Shown in pieces: positions 55,650 to 64,000 of a stretch of DNA of 64,000 nt. The DNA comes from DAHUYF01 sp035623985 (GTDB taxonomy: Bacteria > Pseudomonadota > Alphaproteobacteria > ATCC43930 > CGMCC-115725), in contig DASPSJ010000079.1 of the NCBI GenBank assembly GCA_035623985.1, forward strand, positions 6,464 through 70,463, in the 5' to 3' direction. Positions within the stretch are counted from its first letter, which is position 1; the number at the start of each line of letters is the position of its first letter. The position numbers and the translations under genes were made by a program. Under the pieces are notes generated by a model that had not been told where the DNA came from, made no database searches, and saw nothing but the letters and a program-made list of their open reading frames with translations.

Positions 55650-56249
55650 ATGCATCCCAGTACCCGCCGCGGCTTGCTCGCCTTCCTTCTCGGCCTCGCG
55701 CTGCTCATCGGCGCCTTCTCCTACGATTACTGGCAGTCGGGCGGCAGCGACCAGGGCGGGCTTGCCGGCGTTTCGTTCGGCGGGCCCTTCACCTTGACCG
55801 ATCAGAACGGCGTGGTGCGGCGTGACGGCGATTTCCGCGGCGAGCTGATGCTGGTTTATTTCGGCTATACCTATTGCCCCGACGCCTGCCCGACCGCGCT
55901 GACCGCCATCAGCGCCGCCCTCGACATGCTGGGCGAACGCGGCCGGACGGTGCAGCCGATCTTCATCACCATCGATCCCGCGCGCGATACGGTGGCGCAA
56001 ATGAAGATCTATGCCGCGAATTTCACGCCGCGGCTCCTGGCGCTCACCGGCACCAGCCAGCAGATCGCCACGGTGGCGCGCGCCTATCGCGTCTACTACG
56101 CCAAGGTCAAGGGCGAAGGCGAGGACGACTACGCCATGGATCACTCCGACCTGATCTATCTCATGGGCCGCGACGGCAGATATCTCAACCATTTCAGCGC
56201 CGATACCACCGCCGCCGAGATGGCCGCGGCGATCAAGAAATATCTGTGA
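55650..56249 (+). CDS. SCO1/SenC-family copper-binding protein
   Basis: The 199-residue protein has an N-terminal membrane anchor (LLAFLLGLALLIGAF) and a periplasmic thioredoxin-like domain with the metal site CPDAC (Cys76, Cys80) in YFGYTYCPDACPTAL and the third ligand His165 in MDHSDLIYL. SCO proteins help build the CuA or CuB centre of cytochrome oxidases and act as redox sensors. In related bacteria this gene sits next to regA; here it is separate and followed by cobB through a GTGA overlap (56246-56249). Confidence 0.92.
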   Translation: MHPSTRRGLLAFLLGLALLIGAFSYDYWQSGGSDQGGLAGVSFGGPFTLTDQNGVVRRDGDFRGELMLVYFGYTYCPDACPTALTAISAALDMLGERGRTVQPIFITIDPARDTVAQMKIYAANFTPRLLALTGTSQQIATVARAYRVYYAKVKGEGEDDYAMDHSDLIYLMGRDGRYLNHFSADTTAAEMAAAIKKYL

Positions 56250-57559
56250 GCGGCGGGCTCATCCTGGCCGCGCCGGCCTCGGCGAGCGGCAAGACGACGC
56301 TGACGCTGGCGCTGTTGCGGCACTTCCGCAACAGCGGCAAGGCCATCGCCTCGGCCAAGGCGGGGCCGGACTACATCGATCCGGCCTTCCACGGCGCCGC
56401 CTCGGGCACGCCCTGCCTCAACCTCGACGCCTGGGCGATGCGGCGCGAGACGATCGCCGCGCTGGTCGCCTCGCTGGAACGCCGGGCGGAGCTGGTGCTG
56501 TGCGAAGGGGCGATGGGCCTGTTCGACGGCGCCGGCCAGGCCGGCGGCGGCTCGACCGGCGACCTCGCCGCGCTTACCGGCTGGCCGGTGGTGCTGGTGG
56601 TCGACGTCGCGGGCCAGGCGGGCTCGGCGGCGGCCTTGCTGCGCGGCTTCATCAGCCATCGCCCCGACGTGCCGGTAGCCGGCGTCATCTTCAACCGCGT
56701 CGGCGGGCCGCGCCATGCCGGCATGCTGGAAAATTCGGTGCGCACCGCGCTGCCGGGGCTGCCGATCCTCGGCCATGTGCCGCGCCTTGCCGAGCTGGCG
56801 CTGCCGGAGCGGCATCTCGGGCTGGTGCAGGCGGCCGAGCATCCCGATCTCGACGGCTTCCTCGACCGCGCCGCGTCGCTGGTGAGCGCGGCGATCGACC
56901 TCGAACGGCTGGTGCGTCTCGCCCGTTCCAGCAGCCTCGCCGCCTTGCCGGCGGCGCAGCCGCTGCCGCCGCTCGGCCAGCGCATCGCCGTGGCGCGCGA
57001 CGTCGCTTTCGCCTTCACCTACCCCGCCATGCTCGAGGGCTGGCGCAGCGCCGGGGCGGAGATCACGCTGTTCTCGCCGCTTGCCGACGAGGCGCCGGCG
57101 GCGGATGCCGATGCGGTCTTCCTGCCCGGAGGCTATCCCGAGCTTCACGCCGCCCGGCTCGCCGGCAATCGCCGATTTCTCGCCGGGCTTGCCGCCGCCT
57201 CGGCCCACGCCGCGGTCATCTACGGCGAATGCGGCGGCTATATGGTGCTCGGGCGCGGGCTGATCGACGCTTCGGGAACGCGCCACGCCATGGCGGGGCT
57301 GCTGCCGCTGGAGACCAGCTTTGCCGAGCGCCGCCGGCAATTGGGATATCGCCAGGCGCGGCTCGCGGCGGCGGGGCCGCTGGGCAAGGCGGGCGCGGCA
57401 TTTCGCGGCCACGAGTATCACTACGCCACCATCATCGACGAAGGCGGCGGCACGCCGCTCTTCGCCGCCGCCGATGCCGACGCCGGCGATCTCGGCCTCA
57501 CCGGCCGCATCGAAGGCCGGGTGATGGGGTCTTTCCTGCACCTGGTGGACCGGGCCTAA
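56246..57559 (+). CDS. cobB: Hydrogenobyrinate/cobyrinate a,c-diamide synthase CobB
   Basis: The 437-residue protein starts with GTG at 56246, overlapping the SCO stop. The N-terminal P-loop domain (residues 5-190) has APASASGKTTLTLALL, AKAGPDYIDPAFH and VLCEGAMGLFDG. The C-terminal glutamine amidotransferase domain has AVFLPGGYPELHA, the nucleophile in YGECGGYMVLG and HEYHYA. It amidates the a and c side chains in corrin synthesis with glutamine and ATP. No other cobalamin gene is in the window, so the gene is isolated from its pathway. The frame from 55874 upstream is a shadow of the SCO gene. Confidence 0.93.
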   Translation: MSGGLILAAPASASGKTTLTLALLRHFRNSGKAIASAKAGPDYIDPAFHGAASGTPCLNLDAWAMRRETIAALVASLERRAELVLCEGAMGLFDGAGQAGGGSTGDLAALTGWPVVLVVDVAGQAGSAAALLRGFISHRPDVPVAGVIFNRVGGPRHAGMLENSVRTALPGLPILGHVPRLAELALPERHLGLVQAAEHPDLDGFLDRAASLVSAAIDLERLVRLARSSSLAALPAAQPLPPLGQRIAVARDVAFAFTYPAMLEGWRSAGAEITLFSPLADEAPAADADAVFLPGGYPELHAARLAGNRRFLAGLAAASAHAAVIYGECGGYMVLGRGLIDASGTRHAMAGLLPLETSFAERRRQLGYRQARLAAAGPLGKAGAAFRGHEYHYATIIDEGGGTPLFAAADADAGDLGLTGRIEGRVMGSFLHLVDRA

Positions 57560-57602
57560 TTCGCCGCGGGGATCGGATAGAATGGCCGGCGCGAGGGGCG
57601 GT

Positions 57603-58700
57603 ATGACAGGGCATCCTCTCCAGCGCGGGAGCACGCCCATGATCGAGCAGCAGTACTGGAACGCCGTCGCCGCCCGCTCGCGGCAAGCCGATGGCGCCTT
57701 CGTCTATGCCGTCACCACCACCGGCGTCTATTGCCGGCCATCCTGCCCGAGCCGGCGGCCGCGGCGGGAGAACGTGCAGTTCTTCCCGCTGCCCGAAGCG
57801 GCGGAGGAGGCGGGCTATCGCCCCTGCCGGCGCTGCCAGCCGCGGCAGACGGCGAACGACGCCGCGGCCGAGCGCGTGGGGCGGGCCTGCCGGCTGATCG
57901 AGCAGGCGCTCGAGGAAGGCGAGAGCGGCGCGCCGCGTCTCGACCGGCTGGGCGCGGCGGTCGGGACCAGCGCGCATCAACTGCACCGCCTGTTCAAGCG
58001 CCAGCTCGGCATCAGCCCGCGCGACTTCGCCGCGGCGCGCCGGCTGGAGCGGGTGAAGGCGCGGCTGCGCCAAGGCGACGGCGTCGCCGGCGCGCTCTAT
58101 GAGGCGGGCTACGGCTCGTCCTCGCGGCTCTATGAGCGCTCCGACGCGCAGCTCGGCATGACGCCGGCGACCTATAAGAAACGGGGCCAGGGCATGGCGA
58201 TCGGCTTCACCATCGTCGACTGCCCCTTGGGCCGGCTGCTGGTCGCGGCGACCGAGCGCGGCATCTCGGCGGTCAGCCTCGGCGAGAGCGACGCCGCGCT
58301 CGAGGCGGCGCTCGCCGCGGAATACGCCGCGGCGGAGATCCGCCGCGACGACGGCGCGCTCGGCCGATGGGTGACGGCGATCCTCGCCCATCTCGACGGC
58401 AAGACGCCGGATCTGGCGCTGCCGCTCGATCTCCAGGCGACCGCCTTCCAATGGCGCGTCTGGCGCGAGCTGCAGCAGATCCCCTATGGCGAGACCGCCA
58501 GCTATGCCGCGATCGCGCGGCGCATCGGCACGCCGCGGGGCGCGCGTGCAGTCGCCAATGCCTGCGCCGACAACCGCGCCGCGCTGGTCATCCCCTGCCA
58601 CCGCGTGGTGCGGCAGGACGGCGCGCTCGGCGGCTATCGCTGGGGCGTCGAGCGCAAGGCGAAGCTGCTCGCGGCAGAAAAGCAGCGGCGGTCAAGGTAG
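57603..58700 (+). CDS. ada: Ada: methylated-DNA repair and transcription regulator
   Basis: The 365-residue protein has the three Ada parts in order: the zinc-binding methyl-phosphotriester domain with FVYAVTTTGVYCRPSCPSRRPRRENV and RPCRRCQP, an AraC-type helix-turn-helix (TSAHQLHRLFKRQLGISPRDF), and an O6-alkylguanine transferase domain with IPCHRVV, whose Cys receives the alkyl group. Methylation of the N-terminal Cys converts it to an activator of the adaptive response. ATG 57603 has an AGGGG site; ATG 57639 would be equally possible. Confidence 0.94.
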   Translation: MTGHPLQRGSTPMIEQQYWNAVAARSRQADGAFVYAVTTTGVYCRPSCPSRRPRRENVQFFPLPEAAEEAGYRPCRRCQPRQTANDAAAERVGRACRLIEQALEEGESGAPRLDRLGAAVGTSAHQLHRLFKRQLGISPRDFAAARRLERVKARLRQGDGVAGALYEAGYGSSSRLYERSDAQLGMTPATYKKRGQGMAIGFTIVDCPLGRLLVAATERGISAVSLGESDAALEAALAAEYAAAEIRRDDGALGRWVTAILAHLDGKTPDLALPLDLQATAFQWRVWRELQQIPYGETASYAAIARRIGTPRGARAVANACADNRAALVIPCHRVVRQDGALGGYRWGVERKAKLLAAEKQRRSR

Positions 58701-58703
58701 CTG

Positions 58704-58752
58704 TCAGCCGTCAGCCATCAGCCGTCAGAATACGCTCTTGGCTGACGGCTGA
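58704..58752. repeat. TCAGCC palindromic repeat between convergent genes
   Basis: Perfect 13-base arms TCAGCCGTCAGCC (58704-58716) and GGCTGACGGCTGA (58740-58752) enclose a 23-base loop with a further TCAGCCGTCAG. It begins four bases after the ada stop and ends 14 bases before the dps stop. Its TCAG-based unit recalls the repeat at 23.5 kb. Confidence 0.7.
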
Positions 58753-58766
58753 TAGCCGATAGCTGC

Positions 58767-59240
58767 TTATTCCCGCGCCAACAGGCTTTCCAGCATCCAG
58801 GCGGCCTTCTCATGGGCCCGGATGCGCTGCGTGGCGAGGTCGGCGCTGCCTGCGTCGTCCTGCGCCTCGGCCGCTTCGACCGCCGCCGCGGCGCTGCGCG
58901 CCGCGCTCAGATTGTCGGCGAGGAGCCGTCGCACCATCTCCGCCGCCGCCGGGGCGCCCTCCTCCTCGGCGATCGAGGCAAGCTGCTTGAACGCGCCGAA
59001 GCTCGCCGGCGCCTTGACGCCCAGCGCGCGGATGCGCTCGGCGATCTCGTCATTGGCGGCGGCGAGCGCGCCGTATTGCTCCTCGAACAGCTTGTGCAGC
59101 TCGTAGAACCGCGGGCCGGCCACGTTCCAGTGGAAGCCTTGCGTCTTCAGATAGAGCGTGTAGGTGTCGGCCAGAAGCCGGCTCAGCGCGGCGGCAACCG
59201 CCTGGCGCGCGGCTTGATCGTTGCGATAAGCGCTGGACAT
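58767..59240 (-). CDS. dps: Dps: DNA-binding ferritin-like protein
   Basis: The 157-residue protein has the Dps ferroxidase site formed between subunits: LYLKTQGFHWNVAGPRFYELHKLFEEQYGALAAANDEIAERIRALG, with His, Asp and Glu ligands as in known Dps. Dps stores iron as ferric oxide using hydrogen peroxide and protects DNA. The ATG at 59240 has a GGAGGAC site. It is last in an ahpC-ahpD-dps set, divergent from oxyR, which fits peroxide induction. Confidence 0.92.
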   Translation of the reverse strand: MSSAYRNDQAARQAVAAALSRLLADTYTLYLKTQGFHWNVAGPRFYELHKLFEEQYGALAAANDEIAERIRALGVKAPASFGAFKQLASIAEEEGAPAAAEMVRRLLADNLSAARSAAAAVEAAEAQDDAGSADLATQRIRAHEKAAWMLESLLARE

Positions 59241-59257
59241 GGAGTCCTCCCGTCGGT

Positions 59258-59791
59258 TCAAGCGGCGAGACTCGCCTCGCCGTCGAGCGTGGCGGCCACG
59301 GCATGGATCACCGAGGCGATGCGCACCGCCTGCTGGATCGCCTCGCGCGAGACGCCGGCCTTGCGCAGCACCTGGTCGTGCGCGTCGATGCATTTGCCGC
59401 AGCCGTTGATCGCCGAGACGGCGAGCGACCACAGCTCGAAATCCGCCTTGTCGACGCCGGGATTGGCGATGACGTTCATGCGCAGGCGCGCCGGCATGGC
59501 GGCGTAGTCGGGATCGGACGCGAGATGCGTGAAGCGGTAATAGACGTTGTTCATCGCCATGATCGCGGCGGCGGCCTTCGCCGCGCTTGCCGCTGGCGGC
59601 GAAAGGTGCCGCGCCGCCTCGGCCGAGACCGCGGCGATGAGCGGCGCGTTGCGCGCGGCGAGCGCGGTGGCCAAGAGCGTGCCCCAGCGCTGCTGCTCCG
59701 TCAGCACGGCGTCGGCGAGCAGCGACGACAAATTGAGCTTCAGATCCTTGGCATAGTCGGGAAGCGCGTCCCTTATGGCGTCGATGGTCAT
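59258..59791 (-). CDS. ahpD: Alkyl hydroperoxide reductase partner AhpD
   Basis: In this 177-residue helical protein the catalytic signature ELWSLAVSAINGCGKCIDAHD contains the CxxC pair and the His/Glu of the AhpD proton relay. AhpD reduces oxidised AhpC through lipoyl-type thiols in species that lack AhpF. It lies between ahpC and dps, 57 bases after ahpC. The start at ATG 59791 has an AGGAGA-type site. Length is typical (about 175 residues). Confidence 0.93.
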   Translation of the reverse strand: MTIDAIRDALPDYAKDLKLNLSSLLADAVLTEQQRWGTLLATALAARNAPLIAAVSAEAARHLSPPAASAAKAAAAIMAMNNVYYRFTHLASDPDYAAMPARLRMNVIANPGVDKADFELWSLAVSAINGCGKCIDAHDQVLRKAGVSREAIQQAVRIASVIHAVAATLDGEASLAA

Positions 59792-59848
59792 GGGTGTCTC
59801 CTGGTGCGGGGAGCGCGGCGCGGGCGGCGCCCGCGCCGCGCGCTCGGG

Positions 59849-60388
59849 TCAGGCCGCCTTCAGCGTGTCCTCGCCCTTCTGCCAGTTGCAGGGGCAAAGC
59901 TCGTCGGTCTGCAAGGCGTCCAGCACGCGCAGCACTTCCTGCGGGTTGCGCCCGACGCTGAGATCGTTGACCGAGGCGAAGCGGATGACGCCTTGGGGAT
60001 CGACGATGAAGGTGGCGCGCAGCGCGACGCCCGCCGCCTTGTCGAGAATGCCCAGCGCCGTCGAAAGCTCGCGCTTCACGTCGGAGAGCCAGGGGAAGCT
60101 CACCTTGGCGAGGTCGGCGCGGCTCTGCCGCCAGGCGACATGGACGAACTCGCTGTCGATGGAGAGGCCGAGGAGCTGCGCGTCGCGCTCGCGGAAGTCG
60201 CGCTCGAGCGCGTTGAAGCCGACGATCTCGGTCGGGCAGACGAAGGTGAAATCCTTGGGCCAGGCGAACAGCACCAGCCACTTGCCGGCATAGCTGTCCT
60301 TGCTCGCCGGCGAGAAGGCCGATTTGGGATCGGTGCCGTTGACGGCGGTGAGGGAGAAATCGGGGAAGGCATCGCCCACGGTCAGCAT
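59849..60388 (-). CDS. ahpC: Alkyl hydroperoxide reductase subunit C (peroxiredoxin)
   Basis: In this 179-residue protein the peroxidatic cysteine sits in FTFVCPTEIVGF, and a C-terminal LCPCNWQKG provides the resolving cysteine, which makes it a typical 2-Cys AhpC of the AhpD-dependent kind. It reduces hydrogen peroxide, organic peroxides and peroxynitrite. The AGGAG ribosome site is clear. It is divergent from oxyR over 112 bases, so OxyR control is very likely. Confidence 0.95.
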   Translation of the reverse strand: MLTVGDAFPDFSLTAVNGTDPKSAFSPASKDSYAGKWLVLFAWPKDFTFVCPTEIVGFNALERDFRERDAQLLGLSIDSEFVHVAWRQSRADLAKVSFPWLSDVKRELSTALGILDKAAGVALRATFIVDPQGVIRFASVNDLSVGRNPQEVLRVLDALQTDELCPCNWQKGEDTLKAA

Positions 60389-60435
60389 CGGAAAAGCTCC
60401 TGCAATGGGGTCGGCGAAAGGGGTTGCGACGGGGG

Positions 60436-60449
60436 ATAGATGCCCCTAT
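60436..60449. promoter_or_regulatory. Candidate OxyR-binding site
   Basis: ATAG (60436-60439) and CTAT (60446-60449) form an inverted repeat spaced by six bases, one less than the classic OxyR half-site spacing. It lies in the ahpC-oxyR divergent region, which becomes A+T-rich from 60450 to 60500. A dyad of CGATC/GATCG flanks that stretch. OxyR control of both genes is expected; the exact site is uncertain. Confidence 0.4.
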
Positions 60450-60500
60450 ATGGCTTATCGATCCAATGAATTATTATGAAATTTATGATCGGAAATATCG

Positions 60501-61409
60501 ATGATTGCCCTGCCCAGCCTGCAACAGCTCCGCTTTCTCGCGGCGCTCGCCGATGAGCGGCATTTCGGCCGCGCCGCCGAGGCCTGCGCCGTCACCCAGT
60601 CCACCCTCAGCGCCGGCATCAAGGAGCTGGAGGAACGCCTCGGCGCGAGCCTGGTCGAGCGGACGCGACGGCGCGTGCTGCTGACGCCGCTCGGCCAGGA
60701 GATCGTCGCGCGCGGCCGGCGCCTGCTGCGCGACGCCGAGGATTTGGCCGAGGCGGCGAAGGCCGGGCAGGAGCCGTTGTCGGGGCCGCTGCGCCTGGGC
60801 GTCATCCCGACCATCGGCGCCTATGCCATCCCGGCGGCGCTGCCCGGCCTTACCCGGAAGTTTCCCAAGCTGAGGCTCTATCTGCGCGAGGAGCAGACCG
60901 CGTCGCTGCTCGCCAAGCTGGAGAAGGGCCAGCTCGACCTCGCGCTCATCGCGCTGCCTTACGAGGTGGGCGAAGCCGAGACCATGGCGCTGGCGCCCGA
61001 CCCTATCGTCGTGGCGCTGCCCAAAGGGCACAAGCTCGCCGCTGCCAAGCGCATCAACGCCGCCTCGCTTGCCGGCGAGGAGCTGCTGCTGATGGAGGAC
61101 GGGCATTGCCTGAGGAGCCATGCGCTTCAGGCCTGCCGGCTTGCCGGCCCCGACCGCAACGAGGTGTTCCAGGGCACCAGCCTGCGCACCTTGCTGCAAA
61201 TGGCGGCGGGCGGCATCGGCCTCACCTTGATGCCGGACATGGCGGTGGCGGCGGAGATCACCCCGGGCTCGGGGCTGGTGGCGCGGCCGCTTGAGGGCGA
61301 TCCCAGGCGCACCATCGCGCTCGCCTGGCGGCGGACCTCGGCACGCAAGGCGGAGTTCCGCATGCTGGGGGACTATCTCAAGAGCGTGCTCCAGGAGCCC
61401 CGGCATTGA
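60501..61409 (+). CDS. oxyR: Peroxide-sensing LysR regulator OxyR
   Basis: The 302-residue protein has an N-terminal winged helix (LRFLAALADERHFGRAAEACAVTQSTLSAGIKELEERLG) and a LysR effector domain. The redox segment MEDGHCLRSHALQACRLAG aligns with the E. coli EDGHCLRDQALGFC and keeps both disulfide cysteines. Oxidation by peroxide forms the disulfide and activates transcription. It is divergent from ahpC-ahpD-dps, its probable target operon. The start is the first ATG after the A+T-rich divergent region. Confidence 0.95.
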   Translation: MIALPSLQQLRFLAALADERHFGRAAEACAVTQSTLSAGIKELEERLGASLVERTRRRVLLTPLGQEIVARGRRLLRDAEDLAEAAKAGQEPLSGPLRLGVIPTIGAYAIPAALPGLTRKFPKLRLYLREEQTASLLAKLEKGQLDLALIALPYEVGEAETMALAPDPIVVALPKGHKLAAAKRINAASLAGEELLLMEDGHCLRSHALQACRLAGPDRNEVFQGTSLRTLLQMAAGGIGLTLMPDMAVAAEITPGSGLVARPLEGDPRRTIALAWRRTSARKAEFRMLGDYLKSVLQEPRH

Positions 61410-61528
61410 CCGCCGGCGGGCCGATGCCACGCGGCCGCGGCCGGTAGGCTCGCCCTCAACGGCGGCGATTTGGGCCATGGGCAGCAGCCGGCGCCGAGAC
61501 TATCCTGCGGTCGCAAGCGGAGCAGGCC

Positions 61529-62389
61529 ATGAACAGCATGAGCGCCGATGAGCGCAATGCCGACCAGATCGCCTATTGGAACGGGGTGGGCGGCCGTCAT
61601 TGGGTGACCCGGCAGCAGACCCAGGACATCGTGCTGGCGCCGATCTCGGCGGCGATCATCGCGCGCGCCGCGGTGCGGCCGGGCGAGCGGCTGGTCGATA
61701 TCGGCTGCGGCTGCGGCGACACCACGATCGAGCTTGGCCGGCGGGTGGGAGCGACGGGCGGCGTCCTCGGCCTCGACATCTCGGGGCCGATGCTGGCGCG
61801 GGCGGCCGAGCGGCTGCCGCCGGCGCTGCCGGTCAAGCTGGTGCAGGCCGATGCCACGACCTATCCCTTCGCGCCGGGCGGCTTCGATCTGCTGTTCTCG
61901 CGCTTCGGCGTCATGTTCTTCGCCGAGCCCGCCCGCTCCTTCGCCAATTTGCGCCGCGCGCTTCGGCCGGACGGCCGGCTCGCTTTCGCCTGCTGGCGCG
62001 CCCCGCGCGAGAATCCCTGGATGATGCTGCCGCTGCACGCGGCCTATGAGCATGTGCCGCCGCTCCCCCAGCTCGGTCCGGAGGACCCCGGCCCGTTCTC
62101 CTTCGCCGATGCCGAGCGGGTCCGCCGCATCCTCGACGCCGCCGGCTTCCGGTCGATCGCCATCGAGCCGCTCGACCTCGCGCTCGACATCGCCTGCGGC
62201 GGCGGGCTCGGCGCGGCGGTGGCGGGCGCGCTTGAAATCGGCCCGACCAGCCGCGCCATCGACGGCCAGCCGCCGGAGATCCTGGCGGCGGTCGCGGCCT
62301 CGATCCGCACAGCGCTGGCGGCCCATCAGCGCGGCACCGCGGTGCCGCTCGCCGCCGCGGCTTGGCTGGTGACGGCGGCGAACCCCTGA
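61529..62389 (+). CDS. Class I SAM-dependent methyltransferase
   Basis: The 286 residues begin AYWNGVGGRHWVTRQQ, seen in many small-molecule methylases of the UbiE-like kind. Motif I is LVDIGCGCGDTTIELG, motif II GVLGLDIS, motif III LVQADATTYPF, then FDLLFSRFGVMFFAEPARSF and LRPDGRLAFACWR. The substrate is unknown. It lies 120 bases downstream of oxyR on the same strand, but no link is evident. The start at ATG 61529 has a GAGCAGG-type site. An ATG at 61538 is a close alternative. Confidence 0.85.
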   Translation: MNSMSADERNADQIAYWNGVGGRHWVTRQQTQDIVLAPISAAIIARAAVRPGERLVDIGCGCGDTTIELGRRVGATGGVLGLDISGPMLARAAERLPPALPVKLVQADATTYPFAPGGFDLLFSRFGVMFFAEPARSFANLRRALRPDGRLAFACWRAPRENPWMMLPLHAAYEHVPPLPQLGPEDPGPFSFADAERVRRILDAAGFRSIAIEPLDLALDIACGGGLGAAVAGALEIGPTSRAIDGQPPEILAAVAASIRTALAAHQRGTAVPLAAAAWLVTAANP

Positions 62390-62522
62390 GGACCGCGCCG
62401 CGGGCGCATGCCCGCGCCGCCGCGAAAGCGAGGCGCGCCGGGCGGCGGGCGCAAGCCTGCGTCAAGGCCGCAACCGGTCCCCTGACCGTCGCTTCAGGTC
62501 GCCGCGGGAGCGCGATTGGTTC

Positions 62523-62551
62523 TTGAAATGTTCCGTGCTCGCCCCTAAACT
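62523..62551 (+). promoter_or_regulatory. Sigma-70-type promoter
   Basis: TTGAAA (62523-62528) and TAAACT (62546-62551), 17 bases apart, lie 30 bases before the next gene. The ribosome site GGGAGG follows about ten bases before the ATG. Confidence 0.6.
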
Positions 62552-62580
62552 CCGGCCTCGGTCAGGACCGGGAGGACAAG

Positions 62581-62916
62581 ATGGCCGGCTTCGACGACAG
62601 CTTCGAGAAGGTCGACGAGTTCCTGGTGGCGCAGCATCACCGGCATCTCGAGGACGTGCTGTGCGACGGCTGTCTGATCGGCCGGCTCAGCCCCCAGCTC
62701 GGCGAGCGTGCCCGGCTCATGGCGCGGCTCATCCGCTCGGTGCGCGAGGAGGATGGCGGGCTCGCCAATGCCTATGAAGGCATCCTGGTGCTCGACGGCA
62801 TCTGGTATCGCTTCGCCTGCCAGGTCTTCATCGATCAGGGCGGCCAGCGCTTCCTCAGCGACGTCAGCCAGTTCGAGGCGGTGGAATGGCGCGCCCAAGG
62901 GAAGGTGCCGGCCTGA
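62581..62916 (+). CDS. Small conserved-looking hypothetical protein
   Basis: The 111-residue soluble protein has no signal peptide. It has an acidic N-terminal helix (DDSFEKVDEFLVAQHHRHLEDVL), two Cys (CDGC), a helical middle and a beta-like C-terminal half (LANAYEGILVLDGIWYRFACQVFIDQGGQRFLSDVSQFEAVEW). A clear promoter and ribosome site precede it, which supports expression. I recognise no family. It stands alone between a methyltransferase and malic enzyme genes. Confidence 0.72.
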   Translation: MAGFDDSFEKVDEFLVAQHHRHLEDVLCDGCLIGRLSPQLGERARLMARLIRSVREEDGGLANAYEGILVLDGIWYRFACQVFIDQGGQRFLSDVSQFEAVEWRAQGKVPA

Positions 62917-63047
62917 CGCGGCGCCGGGAGGGGCCGCCGGCGCCACCGGCGGGCGAGCACTCCCGTCATAGACCCCCGATCGCGGTCTCGCCCGCGCCCG
63001 CGTCGAAACGCTTGTATGCAAAATGATTGATTCCCGCTGTCGGTGTT

Positions 63048-63076
63048 TTGACGCACCGTCCGGCACTCCCTAGACT
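63048..63076 (+). promoter_or_regulatory. Sigma-70-type promoter of maeB
   Basis: TTGACG (63048-63053) and TAGACT (63071-63076) are spaced by 17 bases. Transcription would begin near 63084, leaving a leader of about 60 bases before the TTG start of malic enzyme. Confidence 0.65.
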
Positions 63077-63144
63077 GGTCTGCAAGACAACAAGAAAGGC
63101 AACCCGTCGGGTTCGCCCCGCCTAGAAGAAGAGGAATTTTTCCC

Positions 63145-64000
<856 letters not shown>

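Noticed and set aside
56100..56245. Cobalamin riboswitch ahead of cobB
   Set aside because: The region is coding sequence of the SCO gene, and cobB starts by overlap; no B12-box was seen.

Overview
This 64 kb window is G+C-rich chromosomal DNA, most likely from an alphaproteobacterium of the Hyphomicrobiales/Rhodospirillales type. The evidence is a RegB/RegA redox two-component pair, MmcB, a DUF1127 protein, Flp pilins, a SAM-II riboswitch, HldE for a lipopolysaccharide core and an OxyR-linked AhpC/AhpD pair. Gene density is high. Many neighbouring genes share 4-base ATGA or GTGA stop/start overlaps, which indicates long translationally coupled operons.

Layout from left to right. (1) 1-3.9 kb: the end of a di-heme cytochrome c peroxidase, then a less G+C-rich accessory patch with a zinc-ribbon-like hypothetical and an HNH endonuclease. 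(2) 3.9-8.8 kb: a luciferase-like oxidoreductase and a two-gene ABC exporter, divergent from regB-regA. (3) 8.9-11.7 kb: a type II restriction-modification pair of the BsuBI/PstI kind. (4) 12.7-15.4 kb: an odd cluster of a truncated NRPS adenylation-carrier protein, a tiny basic ORF and an unusual SAM-dependent methyltransferase. (5) 15.8-18.5 kb: two glutathione transferases, an SDR and a small Gln/His-rich protein behind a sigma-54-type promoter. (6) 18.6-26.3 kb: phosphoesterase, EAL-like protein, glycosyltransferase, hldE, mmcB, an SbmA-like ABC transporter and two Flp pilins. (7) 26.4-30.8 kb: an SsuABC-like importer whose leader carries a SAM-II riboswitch and a terminator, divergent from lysS. 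(8) 30.8-40.3 kb: sterol desaturase, a membrane AraC regulator, periplasmic small proteins, a second importer with a double permease, and an OFA-family MFS transporter with a 43-residue partner. (9) 40.6-52.6 kb: a complete selenocysteine and respiratory formate dehydrogenase operon. (10) 53.6-64 kb: an RpoD-like sigma factor, SCO protein, cobB, ada, dps-ahpD-ahpC divergent from oxyR, a methyltransferase, and the start of malic enzyme.

The centrepiece is the operon fdnG-fdnH-fdnI-fdhE-selA-selB-selC-orf-selD on the minus strand. It holds a UGA-containing formate dehydrogenase and everything needed to decode that UGA: SelD to activate selenium, SelA to charge the tRNA, SelB and the tRNA itself. 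Unusually, the whole tRNA-Sec gene lies inside the 3' end of the selB reading frame, in the same orientation. The selB stop overlaps the GTG start of a further unknown gene.

Other leads are the SAM-II riboswitch ahead of the sulfonate-type importer, the truncated NRPS/methyltransferase cluster, and palindromic repeats that sit between convergent genes at three places.
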